From: an uncultured Clostridia bacterium
Lineage (GTDB): Bacteria; Bacillota; Clostridia; Christensenellales; Borkfalkiaceae
NCBI GenBank assembly: GCA_947629225.1
Contig: CANRCY010000002.1
Span: forward strand, 1 to 34,459
Reading direction: 5' to 3'
DNA: 34,459 nucleotides
Positions 1-6,284 of this stretch are shown here, piece by piece. The position numbers were made by a program, and so were the translations under genes. The notes below the pieces were generated by a model. That model had not been told where the DNA came from and ran no database searches. It saw only the letters and a program-made list of their open reading frames with translations. Every line of letters starts with the position of its first letter. Within the stretch, counting starts at the first letter, position 1.

Positions 1-2
1 GC

Positions 3-1352
3 GAGACAGACGTCACCCTCTTGTATGCCGACGAGTCTCTTCTCGTCCTCTCCGCCCCTTCGATGACGACCGCATACCGCTGTTTCGCCCTCTCCGTGAC
101 CGATCTTGCGGAAAAGAGGTGCAGGGAGAATCCCTCCATGACGGCGGGTGCGTTCCCCGTTCTCGTCGGCGGAAAGACGCGCGGCATGCTCGTGCTCGAC
201 GGCGCGGGCGGTGCGGTCTATGCGGAGGAGAACGCCGTCCGCGGGACGTATGTTCTCTCGGACGGGCTTGCGGAGTGCCTCTTCGGCGGCACGCGCACAC
301 AGTTCCGCATCGAGGAAGAGGACGGCAGTTTCTTCTGCCTTGCAGCAGACGTTTCGGGCGAATTTACCGACGGCGAGGGAACGCTCTCCCTCGACGGATT
401 CGGGAAAGCCGTCTACCGCGGCGGGGAATCGTTCACCGCGCCCTACCGCGCGGAAGGGCGCACGGCTGAGATCGTCCGCGGCGGGGAAGTCTGGCGGTTT
501 GTCCTTTCCGAGGGCAAGTTTACGCTCACGCGCTACCGCCGCTATCTCTCGCCCGACGGCAAAGGGGAACTGCTCCTTGCGATCGGCGGGGGCGGCGCGC
601 TCTACCGCGACGGCAGGGAATATGTAGGGGCGTACTCCAAAGAGCAGATCTTTGTCTCCGAAGAATTGGAATTTTCTTACCGTATTTACGGAGACGTATT
701 CCGTTTTTACGACCGCACGCAGGAGATCTCCTACTGCGCGGGGGAGGGAACGCTCCGCCTCGACGGTTGCGGCTTGGGCGAATACACGGTCGGGGAAACG
801 GTCTACCGCGGCAGCGTCACGGTGACGGACGTCGGGCTCATCGTCTTTTCTTCCGAAGAGTTGCCCGCTCTCTCGGGCATGGCGGGGTTCCGCATCGGCG
901 CGAACGGCGCGCTCGAAGTGTTGGGGGAGGAATTCGGCGTTTATTCCCCGCGCGGCGGCGAAGGCGAGCTCTTTTTGCAGGGGGACGGAGTCGCCTACCT
1001 GCGCAAGGGCGGCATTTGGAGAGCGGGCGTTTACACGCGGACGGAGAGCGGGGAATTCCTCTTCGGGCTCTACGGCGAAAGTTTCCGTTTCCGCACGGAA
1101 AAACATGGCGGCGGCGCGACGTATGCCGTCTTCCGCGAAGAGCTCTCCGCCTATGCGGGCGAGTATCAGACGGAAGAGGGGCTTCTTGTCGTGGACGGTT
1201 ACGGCGCAACGCTCGGGGAGCGGGAACTTCGCTTCGTCTGCGCAGGCACGGGGGGATTCGTCGCGTTCGAAGAGGAAACTCGGACCTACTATGCCGTCCG
1301 TATCGGCGAAGAGACGACAATCCGCGCGGCAGAACGTTTTTACACGGCATAA
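3..1352 (+). CDS. C-terminal part of a large 'LDG'-repeat protein, probably surface-exposed (5' end outside window)
   Basis: The reading frame is open from the left edge, so only the last 450 or so residues are present; a TTG at 21 is not a convincing start. The protein is made of repeats of about 60-70 residues, each with a core like L-x-L-D-G-x-G-x-A-x-Y followed by a short G-x-Y segment. Cores lie near nt 186, 381, 568, 750, 966 and 1182. The same core recurs in the 1639-residue lipoprotein at 27425-32344, so the two are probably paralogues. I do not recognise a named domain. By analogy with that protein I infer an N-terminal lipoprotein signal and InlB-type repeats upstream of the window, but this cannot be seen. 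No membrane helix or sorting signal is visible at the C-terminus. Function unknown; cell-surface role inferred. Confidence 0.85.
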   Translation, partial: ETDVTLLYADESLLVLSAPSMTTAYRCFALSVTDLAEKRCRENPSMTAGAFPVLVGGKTRGMLVLDGAGGAVYAEENAVRGTYVLSDGLAECLFGGTRTQFRIEEEDGSFFCLAADVSGEFTDGEGTLSLDGFGKAVYRGGESFTAPYRAEGRTAEIVRGGEVWRFVLSEGKFTLTRYRRYLSPDGKGELLLAIGGGGALYRDGREYVGAYSKEQIFVSEELEFSYRIYGDVFRFYDRTQEISYCAGEGTLRLDGCGLGEYTVGETVYRGSVTVTDVGLIVFSSEELPALSGMAGFRIGANGALEVLGEEFGVYSPRGGEGELFLQGDGVAYLRKGGIWRAGVYTRTESGEFLFGLYGESFRFRTEKHGGGATYAVFREELSAYAGEYQTEEGLLVVDGYGATLGERELRFVCAGTGGFVAFEEETRTYYAVRIGEETTIRAAERFYTA

Positions 1353-1382
1353 AAATTTTCACCGAAACATAACGGAATGCCA

Positions 1383-1411
1383 TTGCATTTTCACGCGGAA
1401 TTTGGTATAAT
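1383..1411 (+). promoter_or_regulatory. Sigma-A-type promoter of the trpS operon
   Basis: The -35 hexamer TTGCAT (1383-1388) is separated by 17 bp from a perfect TATAAT (1406-1411). A TG one base upstream of the -10 makes an extended -10. The start codon is only 31 nt downstream of the -10, so the leader is very short and leaves no room for a tryptophan T-box. Confidence 0.85.
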
Positions 1412-1441
1412 GTGTTCATAATACCGAATTTTGGAGAGAGA

Positions 1442-2440
1442 ATGGGAAAAGGTACGGTCTATTCGGCGATCCAGCCGAGCGGAAACCTCACGATCGGGAA
1501 CTACGTCGGCTCCATCCGTAATTGGCTGACGATGCAGGCGGAATACGATTGCTTTTTCGCCATGGCGAACATGCACGCCATCACCGTGCGGCAGGAGCCC
1601 GCGGAACTCAGAAGAAGGACGCTCGAACTTGCCGCGCTCTATATCGCCTGCGGGATCGACCCCGAAAAGTGCACGCTCTATGTGCAGTCGCAGGTGCCCC
1701 AGCATGCCGAACTTGCGTGGGTGCTCAATACGGTCACCTATGTCGGCGAAATGGAGCGCATGACGCAGTTCAAGGATAAATCGCAAAAACATGCCGACAA
1801 TATCAACATGGGGCTCATGGACTATCCCGTGCTCATGGCGGCGGATATTCTCCTCTATCAGGCGGAATTCGTCCCCGTGGGGCAGGACCAGACCCAGCAT
1901 GTCGAGATCACGCGGGATATCGCCGTCCGTTTCAACAACCGTTTCGGCGAAACGTTCACCGTGCCCAAGGCGCTCATCTTAAAGCAGGGCGCGAAGATCG
2001 CCTCCTTGCAGGAACCGACGAAAAAGATGAGCAAGTCGGACGAAAACCCGAACGCTTCCGTCTACCTCACCGACGACAGAGAGACGATCATGCGCAAATT
2101 CAAGCGCGCCGTTACCGACAGCGGCAACGAAATCCGCTTCGCTCCCGACGAAAAGCCGGGGGTCTCCAACCTGCTCACGATCTACGCCTCCTTCACGGGT
2201 AAGACGGCGGAAGAGGCGGAAAAGGAATTTGCGGGCAAGGGCTACGGCGAATTCAAGCTCGCCGTGGGGGAGGCAGTCGCGGACAAGCTCGCCCCCGTGC
2301 AGGCGGAACAGGCGCGTATCCTTCGGGACAAGGCTTACCTCGGCGGGGTGCTCGCCTCGGGCGCGGAGCGCGCCTACAAGACCGCCCGCAAGACCCTCTC
2401 CAAAGTCTACCGCAAGATCGGTTTCTATCAAGGCGAATAA
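1442..2440 (+). CDS. trpS: Tryptophanyl-tRNA synthetase (TrpRS)
   Basis: This cytoplasmic class Ic aminoacyl-tRNA synthetase charges tRNA-Trp with tryptophan using ATP. At 332 residues it has the usual bacterial length. The HIGH-type signature is PSGNLTIGN at residues 12-20 and the KMSKS loop is at residues 195-199. The middle contains the typical AADILLYQ and VPVGQDQTQHVE segments of the tryptophan/ATP pocket. I chose the ATG at 1442 because a GAGAGAG ribosome binding site precedes it and homologues start just before the Y-S-A-I-Q-P-S-G strand; the frame extends upstream only into the promoter. It is the first gene of a five-gene cluster and overlaps the next gene by one base (TAATG). No tRNA-sensing leader is visible. 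Confidence 0.97.
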   Translation: MGKGTVYSAIQPSGNLTIGNYVGSIRNWLTMQAEYDCFFAMANMHAITVRQEPAELRRRTLELAALYIACGIDPEKCTLYVQSQVPQHAELAWVLNTVTYVGEMERMTQFKDKSQKHADNINMGLMDYPVLMAADILLYQAEFVPVGQDQTQHVEITRDIAVRFNNRFGETFTVPKALILKQGAKIASLQEPTKKMSKSDENPNASVYLTDDRETIMRKFKRAVTDSGNEIRFAPDEKPGVSNLLTIYASFTGKTAEEAEKEFAGKGYGEFKLAVGEAVADKLAPVQAEQARILRDKAYLGGVLASGAERAYKTARKTLSKVYRKIGFYQGE

Positions 2441-3306
2441 TGTTCGGCTATATCCGTTACGATCTTCCAAATCTCTATATCAAGGACCTCGAACTTTACA
2501 GGGCGCTCTATTGCGGGCTGTGCAAGGGCATCGGCTCGTCATGCGGGCAGGCGGCGCGCATCGGGTTGAGTTACGACGTCGCCTTTCTCTCCGCCCTTCT
2601 GCACAATCTCGCGGGGCAAAACGTCACCGTGGAAATGCAGAACTGCTTCGAGCATACCTTAAAGAAGAGACCCATTGCAAAGCCCGACCCCCTCACCGAA
2701 GAGCTCGGCGCGCTGAACACCGTTCTCATCTATTATAAGCTGACGGACGACATTTCGGACGGCGAGCGGGGCAGGGGAAAGCGGCTCTGGTTCAAACGGG
2801 GCTTCCGCCGCGCGAAAAAAAATTACCCCGAACTCGTCGGGATCGTGGAACGGTTCATGCGGGCGCAGGCGGAGACGGAGAAGAGAGCCGACCCCTCTGC
2901 GGACAGGGCGGCGGACCCGACCGCCTGCATGCTGAGGGAGCTCTCGCGGCATTTCCTCGGCGAAAAGGCGGGCGAGGGGACCGACGAGCTCTTCTACAAT
3001 TTGGGCAAGTGGATTTATCTCATCGACGCGCTCGACGATTACGACAAGGACAAAAAGAAGGGAAATTACAACCCGTTTGTCTTAACGTACGGCGCGGAGA
3101 GCCGCAAAGCTCTCCTCGAACAAGAGCGGGAAGACGTCTCGTTTTTGTTCGACACGATCTTTTTCGCCCTGCGCGAAGGGCTGTCGGGCTGCAAATTTTC
3201 TTTCAACCGCGATCTGACCGATAACGTCATTCTGCTCGGGATTCCCGCCGAGACCTCCCGCGTGATGAAGGGAGAAAAGCGGGAAGAGATGCGGGCGAAG
3301 ATCTAA
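2440..3306 (+). CDS. DUF5685 family protein
   Basis: This 288-residue protein resembles the uncharacterised Clostridia family DUF5685. The hallmark is the N-terminal M-F-G-Y start followed by L-Y-R-A-L-Y-C-G-L-C-K, with Cys25, Cys28 and Cys35 as a possible metal or redox cluster. A second conserved stretch reads IDALDDYDKDKKKGNYNPF (roughly residues 192-210), an acidic motif I believe is typical of the family. There is no signal peptide or clear membrane helix, so it is probably cytoplasmic. Its start overlaps the trpS stop (TAATG), so translation is probably coupled. It precedes a J-domain gene, a neighbour relationship I recall for this family, which hints at a joint role in protein folding or metal handling. 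Function is unknown. Confidence 0.85.
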   Translation: MFGYIRYDLPNLYIKDLELYRALYCGLCKGIGSSCGQAARIGLSYDVAFLSALLHNLAGQNVTVEMQNCFEHTLKKRPIAKPDPLTEELGALNTVLIYYKLTDDISDGERGRGKRLWFKRGFRRAKKNYPELVGIVERFMRAQAETEKRADPSADRAADPTACMLRELSRHFLGEKAGEGTDELFYNLGKWIYLIDALDDYDKDKKKGNYNPFVLTYGAESRKALLEQEREDVSFLFDTIFFALREGLSGCKFSFNRDLTDNVILLGIPAETSRVMKGEKREEMRAKI

Positions 3307-3330
3307 CGAATCAAGCAAAGGAACGAAACT

Positions 3331-3933
3331 ATGACGAATTACGAACTATTGGGGCTGGGCGAAAACGCCACCGATGAGGAGATCGCCGCGGCGTACAAAG
3401 CCCTGAAAGCAAAATACTCCGAAGAACGCTGGCAAGAGGGCGAAGCGGGCAGCCATGCCGCGCGCATGCTCGAAAAGATAGACGTCGCCTACGAAGAGAT
3501 CATGCGCGAACGCCGCGAGACCTCGCGCGACGCAGAGGGGAAGAACGCCTTCGACGACGTTGCCGACCTCATCCGCGCGGGCGACCTTGCGGGAGCGCAG
3601 GAAAAGCTCGACGCATTCAACGAACGCCCCGCGGAGTGGCACTATCTGCAATCGGTGGTCTTTTACAAGAAGAATTGGATCAACGAGAGCAAAAAACAGC
3701 TCGAGATCGCCATTCAGCTCGACGGGGCGAACGCCAAGTATAAAGAGGCGTACGAAAAACTTCGCGCCCGCGCCAATTACAGAGAACAGACGGGCGGCGC
3801 GGAGAACGTCAACCCCAATCCCATTCCCGAAGAGCAGATGGGCGGCAACACCTGTGCGAACTGCGCCAACGTCTGTTATTCGATCATGTGCGTCAACTGT
3901 CTGTTCAACTTCTGTTGTAGCTGTTGCCGTTAA
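3331..3933 (+). CDS. J-domain-like protein lacking HPD, with TPR-like middle and cysteine-rich tail
   Basis: Residues 1-58 look like a DnaJ J-domain (N-Y-E-L-L-G-L, then a helix with A-A-Y-K-A-L-K-A-K-Y). The HPD tripeptide that stimulates DnaK ATPase is absent: the loop after helix II reads SEERWQEGE. Residues 76-147 resemble TPR-like helices (A-E-W-H-Y-L-Q-S-V-V-F-Y, then a second pair). The last 26 residues carry nine cysteines (175, 178, 182, 187, 190, 195, 196, 198, 199), including two CC pairs, suggesting a zinc or other metal site or a membrane/lipid-associated tail. A modest AAGGAAC site precedes the ATG. It lies 24 nt downstream of the DUF5685 gene. A classical Hsp40 role is unlikely without HPD; a degenerate J-like scaffold is more plausible. 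Confidence 0.88.
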   Translation: MTNYELLGLGENATDEEIAAAYKALKAKYSEERWQEGEAGSHAARMLEKIDVAYEEIMRERRETSRDAEGKNAFDDVADLIRAGDLAGAQEKLDAFNERPAEWHYLQSVVFYKKNWINESKKQLEIAIQLDGANAKYKEAYEKLRARANYREQTGGAENVNPNPIPEEQMGGNTCANCANVCYSIMCVNCLFNFCCSCCR

Positions 3934-3946
3934 ACGCAATACGGGT

Positions 3947-4477
3947 ATGAAAAAGCCGACAAAATCGTTCGAAATAGCGCTCTCTGCGATCGCGGCGGCG
4001 ATCGCCGCCGCATTTATGATGATCGGCAGTCTCACTCCCTTCATGCTCGCCGCGGGCTATGTCATCGCCACGGTCGCGCTCATGCTTCCCCTTTCCAAAG
4101 ACTTTTTGTGGGGAAGCGCGCTCGCCTATCTTGCGGCGGGGCTCATCGCGGTCTGGATTGCGCCGTGGAACATCGTGCCCTATGCGGTCTTCTTCGGGCT
4201 TCATCCCATTGTCAACTATTTGCAGAAAAAGTATGTCAGGCGCACGCCGCTTAAGATCTTATGCTTCGCCGCGAAAGCGGTCTGGTTCGATCTTGCGATG
4301 TGGCTCTCCTTCTTCGTGCTCACTTGGGGGGCGGGATTGCAATTTCCCGCATACGTCACCCGATTTCTTTACTACATTTTGTTTCTCGGCGGCACCCTGT
4401 TTTTTGCGGGATACGACGTGATGATCTTCCTTTGCCAACGTTCGGTAAACGCGGTCATCCGCCGTATACGGAGGTGA
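3947..4477 (+). CDS. Small multi-pass membrane protein of unknown function
   Basis: This 176-residue protein is strongly hydrophobic, with about four to five predicted membrane helices (for example around residues 9-45, 53-80, 108-128 and 140-163) and a basic C-terminal tail ending R-R-I-R-R. The frame is open further upstream, but the ATG at 3947 is preferred: it lies 13 nt after the J-domain gene stop and gives M-K-K-P followed directly by the first helix. Its ribosome binding site is weak, so translation may depend on the upstream gene. I do not recognise a family with confidence; the layout is loosely like small integral subunits of transporters, which is only an impression. Its TGA is embedded in the ribosome binding site of the rRNA methyltransferase gene. 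Confidence 0.8.
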   Translation: MKKPTKSFEIALSAIAAAIAAAFMMIGSLTPFMLAAGYVIATVALMLPLSKDFLWGSALAYLAAGLIAVWIAPWNIVPYAVFFGLHPIVNYLQKKYVRRTPLKILCFAAKAVWFDLAMWLSFFVLTWGAGLQFPAYVTRFLYYILFLGGTLFFAGYDVMIFLCQRSVNAVIRRIRR

Positions 4478-4480
4478 GAA

Positions 4481-5872
4481 ATGCAAAAGAACGAGATCGT
4501 TACGGGCGTTGCCGAAGCGCTCGGCACAAACGGCGAGGGGATCGTCCGCACGGACGACGCCGTTATTTTCGTGCCCTTTTTGTTGGTAGGGGAACGCGCC
4601 AAGATCAAAATTTTGCGCAGGAAGGGGAACATCGCCTACGGAAAGGTCATGGAGATCTTCACGCCCGCCGAAGAGCGCACCCGTCCCGCATGCCCCGTGT
4701 TCGGCAAGTGCGGGGGCTGCCGTCTGCAACACATCAAGTACCGCTACCAGCTCGCCTTCAAACAGGACGTCGTGCGCGAAGCGCTGAAAAAGATCGCGGG
4801 GCTCTCGTGCGAGGTCTCCCGTTGCGAACGAAGCGAACGGGAGTACGGCTACCGCAACAAGCTCCAACTCCCCATCGGGAGCAGGAACGGGCAGAACGCC
4901 GTGGGCTTTTATGCCGAACGTTCGCACCGCATCGTCCCGACTTCCGTCTGTCCCATCCATCCCGAATGGTCGGAAGCGCTCATCGCCGCCGTCCGCAAAT
5001 TCATGGAGACGTGCGGGTTAGACGGCTACGACGAGACGACGGGAAAGGGTTCTCTCCGCCATATCGTCGTGCGGGAACTCAAACACAAATATCTGATCAC
5101 TTTGGTCACGGCGGAGCGCACCCTGCCCGGCGTAGACTATTTTTTGTTCTTGCTCGACGGAATTTTCCCCGAATACAGCTTTTATCTCAATTACAATCCC
5201 GAAAACACCAACGTCGTCTTCGGCAAGGAATTCACTCTGCTCAAAGGCAAGGGCGTTTATGAGTGTACGGAAGGGGGGATTTCCTTCGAAGCGGGTCCCA
5301 ACACCTTCGTGCAGGTCAACGAAGGGGTCCGCGCCAAGCTGTACGAGCGCGCCGTGTCCCTCGTGGGGGAGAACGAGACGGTCGTCGACTGTTATTCGGG
5401 CGGCGGGCTCCTCACGGCAATGCTCGCGCGCAAGTGTGAAAAGGCGTACGGCATCGAGATCGTCCGCGAGGCGACCGACTGCGCCGACTCCCTTGCTCTC
5501 CGCAACGGATTGATCGGCAAAATGGAAAATCTCAACGGTTCGGTCGAAGAGCTTCTGCCCCGTCTTTTGGGGGAGCTCCCCGTCCCGTCCACCGTCGTGC
5601 TCGACCCGCCCCGTTCGGGCGCAGAGCGCGGCGTTCTCGATGCGATTTCTGCAAACGGGGTGCAAAAAGTGCTCTACATCAGTTGCAATCCCGCCACGCT
5701 CGCGCGCGATCTCGGCTTGCTCACGGGCAGCCTTTCGTTCAACGCAAAGGGGGAACTCGTCAAGAGCGAGAACTTTGAGCCGCGCTACCGCGTCTCGCTC
5801 GTACAGCCCTTCGACATGTTCCCGCAGACCAAGTGGGTCGAGACGCTCGTCTTGCTCGAACGCGCGGAATAA
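4481..5872 (+). CDS. rlmD: 23S rRNA (uracil-C5)-methyltransferase, RlmD/RumA type
   Basis: This SAM-dependent enzyme family methylates C5 of a uracil in 23S rRNA. The 463-residue protein has an N-terminal TRAM-like RNA-binding domain (residues 1-62). An iron-sulfur cluster site follows at Cys71, Cys77, Cys80 and Cys157 (CPVFGKCGGC and then TSVCPIHPE). The SAM-binding motif is VVDCYSGGGLLT (301-312), then DPPRSG (375-380) and the catalytic cysteine in SCNPATLARD (Cys402). Length and motif order match the RumA/RlmCD group. The exact target base (U1939, U747 or both, as for RlmCD in Bacillota) cannot be told from sequence. A near-perfect GGAGGTGA site at 4470-4477 precedes the ATG and overlaps the previous stop. 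It is the last gene of the trpS cluster, before a terminator. Confidence 0.93.
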   Translation: MQKNEIVTGVAEALGTNGEGIVRTDDAVIFVPFLLVGERAKIKILRRKGNIAYGKVMEIFTPAEERTRPACPVFGKCGGCRLQHIKYRYQLAFKQDVVREALKKIAGLSCEVSRCERSEREYGYRNKLQLPIGSRNGQNAVGFYAERSHRIVPTSVCPIHPEWSEALIAAVRKFMETCGLDGYDETTGKGSLRHIVVRELKHKYLITLVTAERTLPGVDYFLFLLDGIFPEYSFYLNYNPENTNVVFGKEFTLLKGKGVYECTEGGISFEAGPNTFVQVNEGVRAKLYERAVSLVGENETVVDCYSGGGLLTAMLARKCEKAYGIEIVREATDCADSLALRNGLIGKMENLNGSVEELLPRLLGELPVPSTVVLDPPRSGAERGVLDAISANGVQKVLYISCNPATLARDLGLLTGSLSFNAKGELVKSENFEPRYRVSLVQPFDMFPQTKWVETLVLLERAE

Positions 5873-5896
5873 CCGCAAAAAAATACTGCCGACCGC

Positions 5897-5922
5897 ACGG
5901 AGGGACCCCCCTCCGTTTTTTT
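5897..5922 (+). terminator. Rho-independent terminator after rlmD
   Basis: An 8-bp perfect stem (ACGGAGGG at 5897-5904 with CCCTCCGT at 5909-5916) has a 4-nt loop and is followed by a run of seven T residues (5916-5922). It closes the trpS-rlmD cluster. Confidence 0.9.
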
Positions 5923-5940
5923 ATTACTCCTTTTTTCCTT

Positions 5941-6045
5941 GGCTCCCCCTTGAGGGGGAGCTGTCGAGGCTATGCCGAGACTGAGGGGGTGTCTCGCTGT
6001 CCCTGAAGTGGCGAAGCGCAGTGAGCCGAAGGGCGGCGCTCCGCA
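5941..6045. repeat. Palindromic intergenic repeat element, copy 1
   Basis: The block opens with a perfect 8-bp stem (GCTCCCCC/GGGGGAGC at 5942-5961, loop TTGA). An imperfect GTCGAGG/CCGAGAC dyad follows, and then the word CTCGCTGTCCCTGAA (5993-6007) and a GCGAAGCGCAGTGAGCCGAA segment. The 15-bp word recurs exactly at 16114-16128 in the other large intergenic gap. It resembles the short dispersed palindromic elements common between genes in Clostridia genomes. It has no coding capacity. Confidence 0.7.
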
Positions 6046-6208
6046 ACCATGTAACAAATTTGCATAAAACTAATTTTTATTCATCACTCTTTCACATAAA
6101 AATGAAAAAAACGAGCAAAAACCAATGTTTTGCTAAATATTTTTTATTATATCAGATTTAGTTATGGATATATAATCAATTTTTATACATTGTCATGCGG
6201 AAAATCGC

Positions 6209-6238
6209 TTGACATTCCTTTTTGTGAAAAGATATAAT
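6209..6238 (+). promoter_or_regulatory. Strong sigma-A promoter of the giant LRR lipoprotein gene
   Basis: A consensus TTGACA (6209-6214) and a consensus TATAAT (6233-6238) are separated by 18 bp. More than 100 bp of AT-rich sequence lies upstream and could act as an UP element. Transcription should start near 6245, giving a leader of about 40 nt. Confidence 0.9.
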
Positions 6239-6246
6239 GACAGAAA

Positions 6247-6273
6247 TTATAATTTATAATGGAACAATTATAA
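6247..6273 (+). promoter_or_regulatory. Inverted repeat in the 5' leader
   Basis: TTATAATT (6247-6254) and AATTATAA (6266-6273) form a perfect 8-bp inverted repeat with an 11-nt loop at the extreme 5' end of the predicted transcript, just before the GGAGAG ribosome binding site (6274-6279). It could be a transcript-stabilising 5' hairpin or an operator next to the -10. The pairing is A/T only, so the hairpin would be weak. Confidence 0.4.
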
Positions 6274-6284
6274 GGAGAGACGAT

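Larger units (their letters stand above)
5873..6284 (+). other. Intergenic region between rlmD and the giant LRR gene
   Basis: This 412-bp gap holds, in order, the rlmD terminator (5897-5922), a GC-rich palindromic repeat element (about 5941-6045), an unusually AT-rich block (about 6050-6208), a strong promoter (6209-6238) and a short leader with a small hairpin. A second TATAAT at 6171-6176 lacks a convincing -35. I see no gene in it. Confidence 0.85.

Noticed and set aside
1375..1390. Short AATGC/GCATT hairpin as terminator of the first gene
   Set aside because: The stem is only 5 bp, has no T-run and coincides with the -35 region of the trpS promoter.
1353..1441. Possible tryptophan T-box or attenuator before trpS
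   Set aside because: The promoter leaves only about 24 nt of leader, far too short for a T-box, and no leader peptide or hairpin set is visible.
6166..6176. Second TATAAT upstream of the giant LRR gene as another promoter
   Set aside because: No acceptable -35 hexamer lies 16-18 bp upstream, and the promoter at 6209-6238 is consensus.
6237..6284. Upstream in-frame ATG extending the giant LRR protein by 16 residues
   Set aside because: It overlaps the -10 box, so it would lie before the transcription start, and it would spoil the signal peptide.
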